Origin: Streptomyces sp. NBC_01775
Lineage (GTDB): Bacteria > Actinomycetota > Actinomycetes > Streptomycetales > Streptomycetaceae
Assembly: GCF_035917675.1 (NCBI RefSeq)
Contig: NZ_CP109104.1
Span: 2,294,001-2,358,000, forward strand
DNA length: 64,000 bases
Reading direction: 5' to 3'
Made by a program: the position numbers and the translations under genes. Under the pieces are notes generated by a model, which saw only the letters and a list, made by a program, of their open reading frames with translations, was not told the DNA's origin and did not search any database. Positions within the stretch are counted from its first letter, which is position 1. Each line of letters opens with the position of its first letter. Below are positions 1 through 8,593 of this stretch, piece by piece.

Positions 1-204
1 GACCGCGTCCTGCGCGTCCGGACTGGTGAACGCGTAAACATCGGTGATGTCGGCGGCAGTGTCGGCCACCGACGAGGGGGCGTCGACATGGCCGCCCGCC
101 CGGCTGCTGGGGATGAGCGGGCCCGCGAGGGCGGCGCCGGCCACGGCGGTGGCAGCACCGACGACGGCGAAGCGGCGGCGAGAAGCTCTGCCGGTCCGGA
201 ACAT
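1..204 (-). CDS. DUF4331 family secreted protein, N-terminal part only
   Basis: The first 68 codons are in the window; the rest lies beyond position 1. The N-terminus has a twin-arginine-like signal (SRRRFAV followed by an Ala/Gly-rich hydrophobic stretch), so export is likely. After the signal comes HVDAPSS and then DITDVYAFTSPD. This matches the usual opening of DUF4331 proteins (HxDAP ... TDVYAFxSPD). The ATG at 204 is preceded by GGAG at a 6-nt gap; an in-frame ATG at 216 has no ribosome binding site. The function of DUF4331 proteins is poorly defined. The gene diverges from the secreted-protein gene at 685. Confidence 0.75.
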   Translation of the reverse strand, partial: MFRTGRASRRRFAVVGAATAVAGAALAGPLIPSSRAGGHVDAPSSVADTAADITDVYAFTSPDAQDAV

Positions 205-684
205 ACGGCACTCCATTCGGTGGGGTGAGAGAAGGGCGATGAGCCACAGCGTGGCGTGCATAACGATCCGCTCGCTATGCACACCGCGTTCTAGCCATAC
301 AAACCGTCCGAACGGGGGAATTCCAGCGTGGCGCGTGTACCGACGCGCGGCACTTCGAGGAGACCAACTCGACGGATTTAAAGGCGACTTGCACATCGAG
401 CGGTCGCGCGTCAAGGCGACGATAACCCACTCGGATGATGAGCTTCCCCCAACGTGTCACGTTTCCGCGCACGGCTATCGCACTGCATAAGCATGCGGTC
501 ATCCTCGTGGACCATGCAGGCTGGCGATGGCGGCGGCGCGACCCACGCGTCGTGTCGGAGCCCGTCGGCTCACGGGCGTGGTGCCTGGTCGGGATCAGGC
601 ACAGCTCCGGCTTCGCGGGCCCCGGGGCCGGACACCACGACCACCCCGTACGTCTTCCCGCTCTCTCGTTCCGGAAGGGATTTC
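205..684. other. 480-bp divergent intergenic region
   Basis: This stretch separates two divergent genes for exported proteins and must hold both promoters. It is less GC-rich than its surroundings between about 255 and 440. Apart from the inverted repeat at 256-282 no clear -35/-10 pair, RNA gene or convincing small gene was found. Open frames across it lack ribosome binding sites. Confidence 0.5.
256..282. promoter_or_regulatory. Inverted repeat GTGCATA-N13-TATGCAC, candidate operator
   Basis: Two perfect 7-base arms with a 13-base spacer lie 52 bp upstream of the DUF4331 start codon. The size and position suit a dimeric regulator or a promoter-proximal site. No regulator gene in the window is an obvious partner. 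Confidence 0.35.
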
Positions 685-1401
685 ATGTCCAAGCTCGGAT
701 TCCGCCGTCTCGTCGTCCTGGCCGCCACCGCCGCCCTCGCCCTGCCGCTCGGTCTCGCGCAGGCCGGCGCCGCCACCCCGGCAAAAGCCGAAGCCGCGCG
801 CTCCTCGGCACCGGCCGCCCCGTTCCCCGGCGCGTACCTCTCGCCCTGGGGCGACGCCGACGTCGCGATCGCACCGCAGGCCCAGAAGTGGCTGGAGCGA
901 GAGGGCATCACCTTGAAGGCGATCAGCCCCTTCAAGATGCACGCGGACGGCAAGGGCTTCAGCATGCCGATCGGCGCCACGGCGGGCGACGGACTCGACT
1001 CCAAGGGCCGCATCTTCTATCCGGGCGGCCTGAAGCTGCACCATGCCGCCTCCGGCCAGACTGTCACCCTCAAGCCGACCTGGATCCGCGTCATGCCGCG
1101 CCCTGGGTACGCGGCGGGCGTGGAGCTGAACGGAAGGACCATCTCGGAGGAGACACAGATCGCCGACACCCACTACGACGAGGTGATGACGAGCGCCCGT
1201 CCCAGCCCGACTGGCTGGCGCCTGGAGAAGGTGCCCTTCTACTTCACCCAGGACGCCAAGGACCTGATCGAGAAGTACAGCGACATCAACGCACCGGAGC
1301 CCGGCACGCCGTTCGGCACACTGTCGCCGAACTTCGACTACATCCCCACCAAGTCGTCCTCGGACATGCCCGGCCCCAGCCTCCCGGGGCTGCCCGGCTG
1401 A
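685..1401 (+). CDS. Secreted protein of unknown function
   Basis: A 238-residue protein with a clear Sec signal peptide: MSKLGFRR, a hydrophobic core, then a cut near AQAGA at about residue 28. The mature part starts with a short Ala/Pro-rich linker, followed by a compact, mostly hydrophilic domain with several Trp and Tyr residues (SPWGDADV near residue 53, PTWIRVMP near 133). The tail is Pro/Gly/Ser-rich. There are no cysteines for a lipobox and no further membrane segments. The ATG is preceded by GGAAGGGA at a suitable distance, so upstream in-frame starts were rejected. The family was not recognised. It diverges from the DUF4331 gene, also for an exported protein. Confidence 0.75.
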   Translation: MSKLGFRRLVVLAATAALALPLGLAQAGAATPAKAEAARSSAPAAPFPGAYLSPWGDADVAIAPQAQKWLEREGITLKAISPFKMHADGKGFSMPIGATAGDGLDSKGRIFYPGGLKLHHAASGQTVTLKPTWIRVMPRPGYAAGVELNGRTISEETQIADTHYDEVMTSARPSPTGWRLEKVPFYFTQDAKDLIEKYSDINAPEPGTPFGTLSPNFDYIPTKSSSDMPGPSLPGLPG

Positions 1402-1532
1402 CCTTTCGCTGACCGCCGCCAGCCCCGGGCGAGGGCGCCCACCGACCGTCCCGGAAGCCGGATCCAATCAGGCGGGTGCCCTCGCCCCCTGCCTGCCCGA
1501 ACCACATTCGACAGGCCCGCGCCGGATGCTCG

Positions 1533-1940
1533 CTAATCTCCGTCTGAAACCAGCTTCAGGGAGACCGAGTTGATGCAGTACCGCTGGTCCGTGGGTGTGG
1601 CGTAGCCCTCGCCCTCGAAGACGTGGCCGAGGTGGGAGCCGCAGCGGGCGCAGCGTACCTCTGTGCGGATCATGCCCATCGACCGGTCCGTCAGCAGCTC
1701 GACGGCCTCGGACCGGGCCGGGTCGTAGAAGCTGGGCCAGCCGCAGTGGGAGGCGAACTTGGTGTCGGAGCGGAACAGCTCGGCGCCGCAGGCCCGGCAC
1801 GCGTAGGCGCCCGTGGTCTCCGTGTCCGTGTACTCGCCGGTGAAGGCGCGCTCGGTGCCGCCCTCGCGCAGCACCTGGTATTCCTCCGGGCTCAGCTCCG
1901 CGCGCCACTGCTCCTCGGGCTTGTCGATCTCGTATGCCAT
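1533..1940 (-). CDS. msrB: Peptide-methionine (R)-S-oxide reductase MsrB
   Basis: A 135-residue cytosolic repair enzyme that reduces the R epimer of methionine sulfoxide in proteins. All MsrB hallmarks are visible: zinc-binding pairs CxxC at 48/51 and 97/100, GWPSF at 67-71, GSHLGHVF at 101-108 and the catalytic cysteine in RYCINS (C122). The start was set at the ATG at 1940 because GGAGGA lies just upstream; an in-frame ATG 17 codons earlier falls inside the murC end. It is transcribed just downstream of murC, probably on the same message. Confidence 0.95.
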   Translation of the reverse strand: MAYEIDKPEEQWRAELSPEEYQVLREGGTERAFTGEYTDTETTGAYACRACGAELFRSDTKFASHCGWPSFYDPARSEAVELLTDRSMGMIRTEVRCARCGSHLGHVFEGEGYATPTDQRYCINSVSLKLVSDGD

Positions 1941-1987
1941 CTCGGCTCCTCCGCGCTCGTTGCCGTCCAGGGCCGCCGTCGGCGGGG

Positions 1988-3403
1988 TCACTCCGCCAGC
2001 CTGCCGAGAATCCTCGGCCCCAGCTCGGTGACGTCTCCGGCTCCCATGGTGAGAACGAGATCGCCCGGCCCCGCCATTCCCACGACCGCCTCGACGGCCT
2101 CATCGGGTGCCCCGGCGGCGCTGACCGCCGCCCCGGCCGCGCGTGCGGCCTCGGTGATCAGGGCGCTGGTCACGCCCGGGATCGGGTCCTCGCGGGCGGG
2201 ATAGACGGGCAGCACGACGGAGCCGTCGGCCAGCGCCAGGGCCTGGCCCATCTCCTTGCCCAGCTCCTGGGTGCGGCTGAAGAGGTGCGGCTGGAAGAGC
2301 ACCAGCACGCGCCCCCCGGCGGCGCCGCCCCTGATGGCCTCCAGGTCGGCGGCCATCTCGGTGGGGTGGTGCGCGTAGGAGTCGATGACCTGCACGCCGC
2401 GCGCCTCGCCCTTGAGCTGGAGGCGGCGCTTGACGCCGGTGTACGAGGCGATCGCGCCGGCCAGCCCGTCGGCCGGCACACCCAGCGCGGCACCGGCCGT
2501 GAGCGCCGCGACGGCGTTGAGGGCGTAGTGCCTGCCGGGCACGGACACGCCGAAGGTCAGCTCCTGGCCGTCGAGGAGGACGGTGACCTCGCTGGTCAGT
2601 CCCTTCGGGGTGATCTTCAGGACCCGTACGTCGGCGTCGTCCGCCTCGCCATACGTACGGACGCTGAGCGCGCGGGTACCAGCGGCGTCCCGCACCCGGC
2701 GGGCCAGCTCGCGGGCGCCCTCGTGGTCGGCGGAGATCACCAGGGTGCCGCCGTCCGCGATGCGCCCGGCGAAGATCTCGAAGGACTCGTAGATCTCTTC
2801 CATGGACGCGTAGTTGGCGTGGTGATCCAGCTCGACGTTGAGGACGACGGCGACCTCCGGCGCGTACTTGTGGAAGCTGCGGTCGCTTTCGTCCGCCTCG
2901 GCGACGAAGATCTCGCCCGTGCCCTGGTGGGCGTTGGAGCCGGGGCCGTCCAGGTCGCCGCCGATGGCGTACGAGGGGTCCAGGCCCATGGACCCGAGGC
3001 TGACCGCGAGCATGGAGGTGGTCGTCGTCTTGCCGTGCGTCCCGGCAACGGCCAGCGGCCGGAGGCCGTCCATCAGCCCGGCGAGCGCGTCCGAGCGGTG
3101 CACCACGGGCAGGCCGCGCCGCCCCGCCTCGACGATCTCCGGGTTGTCCTCCCGGATGGCGCTGGAGACGACGACGGCGGTGGCGTCGGGGGCGAGGTGC
3201 GCGGCTTGGTGGCCGATGTGGACGGTGACGCCCAGGTCGCGCAGCGCCACGGCCGTCGCCGACTCCCGCGCGTCGCTGCCCGCGACCGTCGCCCCGCGCC
3301 GCGCCAGGATCTTCGCGATCCCCGACATCCCCGCTCCGCCGATCCCGATGAAGTGCGGCCGTTCCATGGCGGGCGGCAGGGCGGGGGTGGCGGCGGCGGT
3401 CAT
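1988..3403 (-). CDS. murC: UDP-N-acetylmuramate--L-alanine ligase MurC
   Basis: A 471-residue ATP-dependent ligase that adds the first amino acid of the peptidoglycan stem peptide to UDP-MurNAc in the cytoplasm. The N-terminal Rossmann part begins FIGIGGAGMSGIA, the ATP-binding loop is AGTHGKTTTT near residue 115, and the C-terminal Mur ligase domain contains the YAHHPTE motif typical of MurC. The length is normal. The start codon has TGGAG 8-9 nt upstream. It stands alone from the usual dcw cell-wall cluster and is followed by msrB 47 bp downstream, an arrangement I recall from other Streptomyces. Confidence 0.96.
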   Translation of the reverse strand: MTAAATPALPPAMERPHFIGIGGAGMSGIAKILARRGATVAGSDARESATAVALRDLGVTVHIGHQAAHLAPDATAVVVSSAIREDNPEIVEAGRRGLPVVHRSDALAGLMDGLRPLAVAGTHGKTTTTSMLAVSLGSMGLDPSYAIGGDLDGPGSNAHQGTGEIFVAEADESDRSFHKYAPEVAVVLNVELDHHANYASMEEIYESFEIFAGRIADGGTLVISADHEGARELARRVRDAAGTRALSVRTYGEADDADVRVLKITPKGLTSEVTVLLDGQELTFGVSVPGRHYALNAVAALTAGAALGVPADGLAGAIASYTGVKRRLQLKGEARGVQVIDSYAHHPTEMAADLEAIRGGAAGGRVLVLFQPHLFSRTQELGKEMGQALALADGSVVLPVYPAREDPIPGVTSALITEAARAAGAAVSAAGAPDEAVEAVVGMAGPGDLVLTMGAGDVTELGPRILGRLAE

Positions 3404-3496
3404 ACGGGCGTCTCCAGAACTCGGCGAACGGCTGAGGGGGTGCGGCTCACCTTATGCGGTCGGCCGCCCCTCTCCCCAGCTCCCCGGTCCGCGAGC

Positions 3497-3524
3497 GCCG
3501 GTCCGTGCGCGCCGGTCCGTGCGC
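3497..3524. repeat. Tandem 14-bp repeat
   Basis: Two exact copies of gccggtccgtgcgc lie end to end, followed by a degenerate third copy that runs over the stop codon of the next minus-strand gene (3526-3528). It looks like local slippage in GC-rich DNA. Confidence 0.6.
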
Positions 3525-3525
3525 G

Positions 3526-3993
3526 TCAGTCCGTGTGCGCGAACAGCTTCAGCACCGGGACGCCCACCTTGTGGCGGGCGCGGGAGGCCCAGTCGCGGTG
3601 GAAGAACTCCTCCACCAGGTGGGGCGCGGTCAGCACGATGACCTCGTCGGCGTCCGTCTGCTCGGCGACGGAGGTGAGCAGGTCGAGGGGGTGCTCCTCG
3701 ATGATCTGGCCGACAGCCTCGCAGCCGGCGTCTCTCAGACGTTTGAGCGACAGCTCCAGTGCCTGCTCGGCGGGCCCGAGCGCCTCGCCGCCCTCGGGCT
3801 CCTCGCCCTCGCGCGCGGCGTCCTCCAGCTCGCCGAGCGCCACGTCGTCCAGCGCCCGCAACAGCAGGTCCTGGTCGCCGCGCGGCTGCATGAGCACGAC
3901 GAAGGAGACGGTCTCCTCGCCGTGCAGCGTCGTCACCAGCTCGACGTCGGCGGACACCAGAGGCTTCTCGATCATCAACACGGTCGTGATCAC
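3526..3993 (-). CDS. Conserved actinobacterial protein with a Usp-like C-terminal motif
   Basis: A 155-residue soluble protein. The C-terminal third (ADEVIVLTAPHLVEEFF, then RARHKVGVPVLKLF) has the alternating beta-strand and helix pattern of universal-stress-like nucleotide-binding folds. The middle is very acidic (EDAAREGEEPEGGEA) and probably flexible. The GTG at 3993 was chosen because AGGAAGGA lies 8 nt before it; an ATG six codons later has no ribosome binding site. Relatives are, as I recall, often labelled indole-3-glycerol phosphate synthase, but the size and motifs do not fit that TIM-barrel enzyme. Function unknown. Confidence 0.7.
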   Translation of the reverse strand: MITTVLMIEKPLVSADVELVTTLHGEETVSFVVLMQPRGDQDLLLRALDDVALGELEDAAREGEEPEGGEALGPAEQALELSLKRLRDAGCEAVGQIIEEHPLDLLTSVAEQTDADEVIVLTAPHLVEEFFHRDWASRARHKVGVPVLKLFAHTD

Positions 3994-4114
3994 GACGGGT
4001 GTCCTTCCTGTCTGCGTGAGTGGGGGTCTCGGCCCCGGAAGAGAAACCATCCTGCCCCGTGTGCACAGGGGCCTGCGCTTGTCAGTCTGCCCAGCGGGGG
4101 GTAAGCGGAACGTG

Positions 4115-4918
4115 TCATTCCGCTGATTGCCGGTAGCGACGGTAACGCGTGAAGAGGAAGCCGTCCTCCTCCAGGACCCCGTCGAGCGTGAACTCGTCGG
4201 GCACCGGGAGGACCGGCCCCTTGGTGATCCGCGGGGCGTCGCCGACGGTGATCCTTGGCGCAAGGGAAAGACATAGCTCGTCGAGTACCCCGGCTGCGGC
4301 GAAACCTCCCAGCAGAGTCGGGCCCCCCTCCGTCAACTGCCGCCCCAGGCCCCGCGCGGCGAGGGCCTCGGGCACCCGCGCCGGGTCCACCGCGGCGCCC
4401 TCACCCGCGAACACGACCTCGGCACCCGCCTCCCTCGCCAGCGCGAGCCGCGCCGGCGGCGCGCTCACGCCGGTCACCAGCAAGGTCGGCACCACGGGCT
4501 CGGTGAACAGCGGCAGCGAGAAATCCAGCTCCAGACCGGCGCTCACCACGGCGATGGCGGGCGCCGGGGGCTGCCCGGCAGCGGCCCGCCGCTCGGCGAA
4601 GGCCGCCCGGGGCTTGGCGGGACGGTAGCCCTCCTGCCGTACGGTCTGGGCGCCGACCACGACCACATCGGCGAGCGCCCGCAGCACACCGAAGATCCCC
4701 ATGTCGGCCTTGGAGGAGAGGGGCTGGGAGCGCCCGCCGTGGTGGATGGCGCCGTCCAGTGACGCCACCATGTTGCCGCGCAGCCACGCTCCGGAGGCAC
4801 CCGAGGCGCCCGCGGCACGCTCCTCCAAGGGCGGGTAGGCGTACTCCTCGGCGATCTCCTCAAGGCTCCACTCGGGCGCCGGTGCGGGGGCTGAGCTGGA
4901 TGGGAACAGGCGTCGCAT
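4115..4918 (-). CDS. Pyrimidine reductase family protein (RibD C-terminal domain)
   Basis: A 267-residue protein with the dihydrofolate-reductase-like fold of the RibD C-terminal reductase. Visible features are the first strand and substrate loop NMVASLDGAIHHGGRSQPLSS, DVVVVGAQTVRQEGYRPAK, and the late TEGGPTLLGGFAAAGVLDEL motif typical of this family. The deaminase half of bifunctional RibD is absent, so it may serve riboflavin-like reduction or another NADPH-dependent reduction. No Shine-Dalgarno is seen before the ATG at 4918, so a leaderless start from the 64-bp divergent promoter shared with zapE is likely. Confidence 0.85.
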   Translation of the reverse strand: MRRLFPSSSAPAPAPEWSLEEIAEEYAYPPLEERAAGASGASGAWLRGNMVASLDGAIHHGGRSQPLSSKADMGIFGVLRALADVVVVGAQTVRQEGYRPAKPRAAFAERRAAAGQPPAPAIAVVSAGLELDFSLPLFTEPVVPTLLVTGVSAPPARLALAREAGAEVVFAGEGAAVDPARVPEALAARGLGRQLTEGGPTLLGGFAAAGVLDELCLSLAPRITVGDAPRITKGPVLPVPDEFTLDGVLEEDGFLFTRYRRYRQSAE

Positions 4919-4982
4919 AGGCCGCAGTGTGGCACGGAGCACGCCCGGTGGGCGGGGCACCCGCAGGGATGGGCGGACTAGC

Positions 4983-6122
4983 ATGACAATCGTGTCAACC
5001 ACCGAAGCGCGCGTGCCCGCCCCCGGATCCGGCCCGGACTCCCCCTCACACCGAGACGGCCGAGGCGAGGCCCCCGTGGCGCTCGGTGCCCGCGAGCCGC
5101 TGGTTCCCGCGGACCGGCTCGTGGCCGAGATGGTGCCGCCCCCGCGCTTCGACGGCGTGCGCTTCTCCACGTACATACCCGACCCGGGGCAGCCGAGCCA
5201 GACCGAGGCGGTACGGGTGCTCAGCGCCTTCGCCGAGGGCCTGGGCGGCGGCACCGGGGCACCCCGGAGCAGCCGGAAGCGATGGTTCCGGCGCGAGCCG
5301 AAGGCCGTCGCACCCGCCGGGCCGCGCGGCGTCTACCTGGACGGCGGCTACGGCGTCGGCAAGACCCACCTGCTGGCCTCCCTGTGGCACGCGGCATCGG
5401 CGGCCCCCGAGCGCAAGGCGTTCGGCACCTTCGTCGAGCTGACCAACCTCGTGGGCGCCCTCGGCTTCCAGCAGACGGTGCGCACCCTCAGCGGCCACCA
5501 GTTGCTGTGCATCGACGAGTTCGAGCTGGACGACCCGGGCGACACGGTGCTCGTCTCCAGCCTGCTGGCACGCCTGGTGGAGAACGGGGTCGCGCTCGCG
5601 GCCACCTCCAACACCCTGCCTGGCAAGCTGGGCGAGGGCCGCTTCGCCGCCGCCGACTTCCTGCGCGAGATACAGGGCCTCTCGGCGCGCTTCCGCCCCC
5701 TGCGCATCGACGGCGAGGACTACCGGCACCGGGGACTGCCCGAGGCCCCCGAGCCCTACAGCGACGACGAGGTGACCGCCGCGGCGCGGCGCACACCGGG
5801 CGCCTCCCTCGACGGCTTCCCCGCGCTCCTCGGCCACCTCTCCACGGTCCATCCGAGCCGCTACGGCGCGCTCGTCGACGGCGTCGAGGCCGTGTGCCTG
5901 ACGGACGTCACGCCGGTGCCCGACCAGTCGACGGCGCTGCGGCTGGTGGTGCTGGCCGACCGGCTCTACGACCGCGAGGTGCCGGTCCTCGCCTCCGGGG
6001 TGCCCTTCGACGAGCTCTTCAGCGAGGAGATGCTCCGGGGCGGATACCGCAAGAAGTACTTCCGGGCCATATCCCGGCTGACCGCCCTCGCTCGGGACGG
6101 CAAGGAACTGGTCAGGGCATAA
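4983..6122 (+). CDS. zapE: Cell division protein ZapE (AFG1-like ATPase)
   Basis: A 379-residue P-loop ATPase of the AFG1/ZapE family. Walker A is GGYGVGKTH near residue 121 and Walker B is LLCIDEFELDD near 174, followed by the sensor-like TSNTLPGKLGEGRF. The family acts at the division septum in E. coli and in protein quality control in mitochondria; its role in Streptomyces is inferred only. The start at 4983 fits leaderless or near-leaderless translation from the short divergent region. An in-frame codon at 4929 would overlap that promoter. Confidence 0.9.
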   Translation: MTIVSTTEARVPAPGSGPDSPSHRDGRGEAPVALGAREPLVPADRLVAEMVPPPRFDGVRFSTYIPDPGQPSQTEAVRVLSAFAEGLGGGTGAPRSSRKRWFRREPKAVAPAGPRGVYLDGGYGVGKTHLLASLWHAASAAPERKAFGTFVELTNLVGALGFQQTVRTLSGHQLLCIDEFELDDPGDTVLVSSLLARLVENGVALAATSNTLPGKLGEGRFAAADFLREIQGLSARFRPLRIDGEDYRHRGLPEAPEPYSDDEVTAAARRTPGASLDGFPALLGHLSTVHPSRYGALVDGVEAVCLTDVTPVPDQSTALRLVVLADRLYDREVPVLASGVPFDELFSEEMLRGGYRKKYFRAISRLTALARDGKELVRA

Positions 6123-6211
6123 CGCCGAGTTGTGTCGCGGGCGGTGTGCGCCCGCCCCGCTGCGTGGTACACACACCGGGTCACCTGTCCGCCAACAGGG
6201 AAGAGTGCCCG

Positions 6212-7606
6212 ATGACCACGACACGACGTCAAGCACTGGCGAGAGCCGGCGCCGCGGGGGCGGCCGTCGCCTTCAGCGGCGCGCTCTCCGAACTGTTCGC
6301 GGGGACCGCCGCGGCCCAGGCCACCGGCGGCAGCGCCGGCTACGGCCCGCTCGTCCCCGACCCCGACGGCCTGCTCGACCTGCCCAAGGGCTTCCGCTAC
6401 AAGGTGCTCTCCCGCGAGGGCGACCCGCTCCCCTCCGGCGAGGGCAAGGTACCCAGCAACTGCGACGGTATGGCCGCCTTCGCCGCGTCGCGCTCGCACG
6501 ACGACCGGCACGGCAAGGGCACCACCTGGCTGGTGCGCAACCACGAGAACCGGATGGACGGGCGGGTCCCCGTACCCACCGTCAAGGGCCTCACCTACGA
6601 CCCGGCGGCCAAGGGCGGCTGCACCGTCCTGGAGCTGGACCGGCACAACAACGTGCTGACCGAACGCGTCGGCATCGCGGGCACCTCCACCAACTGCGCG
6701 GGCGGCCCCAGCCTCTGGGACACCTGGCTGACCTGCGAAGAGACCGAGTTCAAAGCCGGGGAAGAGGGCCATACCAAGGACCACGGCTACATCTTCGAGG
6801 TCGGGTTCGACCGCCGCCGCCCCACCTCCGTCGAACCCCTGACCGCGATGGGCCGCTTCCAGCACGAGGCCGTCGCCTTCGACCCGCACACCGGCGTCGT
6901 CTACGAGACCGAGGACGCCTTCGAGAAGCCGTTCGGGCTCTTCTACCGCTTCCTGCCCAAGAAGCCCAAGGGCGGCTACGGCTCGCTCCACGCGGGCGGC
7001 AGGCTGGAGGCCATGCGGGTGCCGGGCGTGCCCGACCTGTCGGCCGTCACCGAGACGGGCAAGACCTTCGACGGCGTCGAATGGGTCGAGGTCCCCGACC
7101 CGCTCGCCAAGGAAACCCCCGTCCGCCTCCAGGACTTCGGCAAGGGCGGCATCACCCACGCCCAGAAGCTGGAGGGGGTCTACTGGGGCGGCTCGTGCGT
7201 GTACTTCGTCTCCAGCTACGCGCGCAGCGCGGAGGGCTCGCAGGGCGACCACTTCGGGCAGATCTGGCGCTACGACCCGAAGCGGCGCAGCCTCACGCTG
7301 GTCATCCTCTTCGGCCCCGGCACGGACCTCCAGCTTCCCGGTGAGGAGCCGGACAACATCTGCCTCGCCCCCAGCGGCGGCCTGATGGTGTGCGAGGACG
7401 GCGCCGGAGCGCAGCACGTCTTCGGGCTCACCCGCCAGGGGAAGGTCTACGCGATGGCCCGCGGCGCGCAGAACCTCGGCACGCCGGAAGAGCCGGAGTG
7501 GGGCGAGTTCGCGGGCGTCACCTTCTCCCCCGACCACCGCACGATGTACGTCAACTGCTACACCCCCGGCACGACCTTCGCCATCACCGGCCCCTGGCAC
7601 CACTGA
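6212..7606 (+). CDS. Tat-exported PhoX/DUF839 family protein
   Basis: A 464-residue protein with a twin-arginine signal (TTRRQALARAGAAGAAVAF) and a cut near TAAAQA. The mature part is a PhoX-type beta-propeller: LVRNHENR near residue 110, TNCAGGPSLWDTWLTCEET near 165, GRFQHEAVAFDP near 215 and DNICLAPSGGLMVCEDG near 380. Known PhoX proteins are calcium/iron phosphatases that release phosphate outside the cell; many DUF839 relatives are untested. It starts 89 bp after zapE with GGGAAGAG before the ATG. A strong hairpin follows at 7639. No PHO box was recognised upstream. Confidence 0.88.
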   Translation: MTTTRRQALARAGAAGAAVAFSGALSELFAGTAAAQATGGSAGYGPLVPDPDGLLDLPKGFRYKVLSREGDPLPSGEGKVPSNCDGMAAFAASRSHDDRHGKGTTWLVRNHENRMDGRVPVPTVKGLTYDPAAKGGCTVLELDRHNNVLTERVGIAGTSTNCAGGPSLWDTWLTCEETEFKAGEEGHTKDHGYIFEVGFDRRRPTSVEPLTAMGRFQHEAVAFDPHTGVVYETEDAFEKPFGLFYRFLPKKPKGGYGSLHAGGRLEAMRVPGVPDLSAVTETGKTFDGVEWVEVPDPLAKETPVRLQDFGKGGITHAQKLEGVYWGGSCVYFVSSYARSAEGSQGDHFGQIWRYDPKRRSLTLVILFGPGTDLQLPGEEPDNICLAPSGGLMVCEDGAGAQHVFGLTRQGKVYAMARGAQNLGTPEEPEWGEFAGVTFSPDHRTMYVNCYTPGTTFAITGPWHH

Positions 7607-7638
7607 CCGCTGCGCGGTCGTTTTCCCGCTGAATGGTT

Positions 7639-7667
7639 GCCCTCCCCCTTGAGACCGGGGGGAGGGC
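7639..7667 (+). terminator. Hairpin terminator after the PhoX-type gene
   Basis: GCCCTCCCCC pairs with GGGGGAGGGC around an 8-base loop, 32 bp after the stop codon. There is no T-run, as is common for Streptomyces terminators. Confidence 0.65.
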
Positions 7668-7700
7668 CCCCTGTCCCCGGCGGACGATGGGCAGGCCGCG

Positions 7701-7770
7701 GTGACGGCGGAGAGGGCACGCGGCGCGTGGCCGCCGTGACGGCGGAGAGGGCACGCGGCGCGCGTGGCCG
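7701..7770. repeat. Tandem duplication with a 27-bp identical core
   Basis: A 27-base core starting gtgacggcggagagggcacg occurs at 7701-7727 and again at 7736-7762. In each copy the core is followed by tggccgc. The period is 35 bp. Noncoding on the best reading. Confidence 0.75.
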
Positions 7771-7882
7771 CTCGCCGTCCCGGCGGAAGAGGGTCTTTCC
7801 CGCCTCAACGGCGCCCGCTCCCGCGACGACGGTCCGGCGGCACGACGATCCCGCCGAACCCCCGCCATCCCGGCCGCCCGCC

Positions 7883-7914
7883 GTCGCGGCGGGAAAAGGT
7901 CGCGGCGGGAAAAA
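7883..7914. repeat. Tandem 16-bp repeat gtcgcggcgggaaaa
   Basis: Two copies lie end to end, differing only in the last base, and abut the stop codon of the minus-strand permease gene at 7916. Confidence 0.65.
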
Positions 7915-7915
7915 G

Positions 7916-8593
7916 CTACGCGCGGTGGCGGGTCGTCAGGGCGGCTGCTGTGGCGGTTGTCAGGGCCAGGGCCAGGGCGGTCAGGAGGGGGAACCACGGG
8001 GCATGGGGGGTGCCTTCGGATGAGGCTCGGACCAGGCCGGTGACGGCCGCGTTCGCGGGGGACGCACCGAGGGCGAGGGTCAGGATGGTGCCGAGCAGCG
8101 TGGTGCTGACGGCCCGGCCGGGCGACCGCACCAACGGCCGGTTGCACAGGGTGCCGACCGCCACTCCGGCGAACACACAGGTGAGCACCGCGCACAGCCC
8201 CGCGACGGTCGCCATCGCGACCGGCACGGAGGCGGTGCCGTTGGTCGTCTTCGGGGCGCTGATCGCGACGACGACCCCCACCCCCGCACAGCCGAGCACC
8301 GCCGCGAACACCCCGCCTGCGGCGACCGCGGCCAGGTGCGCACGGGTGGGCCCCGCCGCGGCCGACGCGCAGTGCCGCGCCGCGTCGGGCTCACTCGTCA
8401 CACAGATCCGTACCAGCCAGGCGGCGGGCGGCAGGAGCAGGGCGGCGACGAGGCCGAGCGAGTCGAGCAGCGGTTCTCCTGGCCGTACGCCGACCGAGAG
8501 CAGCCCCGCGTACAGCAGCAGCGGTGCCAGCCACCGCTGGGACCGCAGGAGCAGGGCGAGTTGATAGCGCACGAGCGCACCCATGACGGTCAC
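7916..8593 (-). CDS. ABC-2 type membrane protein
   Basis: A 225-residue, very hydrophobic protein with about six predicted membrane segments, beginning MGALVRYQLALLLRSQRW, the usual cytoplasmic entry of ABC-2 permeases. It follows the ATPase gene with a 4-bp GTGA overlap, which supports the GTG start at 8593 (VTVMGAL) and translational coupling. With its partner it should form an exporter; the substrate cannot be read from the sequence. The last segment ends close to the C-terminus. Confidence 0.8.
   Translation of the reverse strand: MTVMGALVRYQLALLLRSQRWLAPLLLYAGLLSVGVRPGEPLLDSLGLVAALLLPPAAWLVRICVTSEPDAARHCASAAAGPTRAHLAAVAAGGVFAAVLGCAGVGVVVAISAPKTTNGTASVPVAMATVAGLCAVLTCVFAGVAVGTLCNRPLVRSPGRAVSTTLLGTILTLALGASPANAAVTGLVRASSEGTPHAPWFPLLTALALALTTATAAALTTRHRA

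Larger units (their letters stand above)
7607..7915. other. 309-bp convergent intergenic region rich in repeats
   Basis: The region lies between the PhoX-type gene and the end of the ABC permease gene on the other strand. It holds a terminator hairpin, a long tandem duplication and a short tandem repeat, described separately. Open frames across it have no ribosome binding site and are taken as spurious. Confidence 0.6.

Noticed and set aside
1934..4126. Plus-strand open frame across murC and its neighbours
   Set aside because: Antisense to clearly recognisable genes and made of Gly/Asp/Val/Arg runs; no protein family matches.
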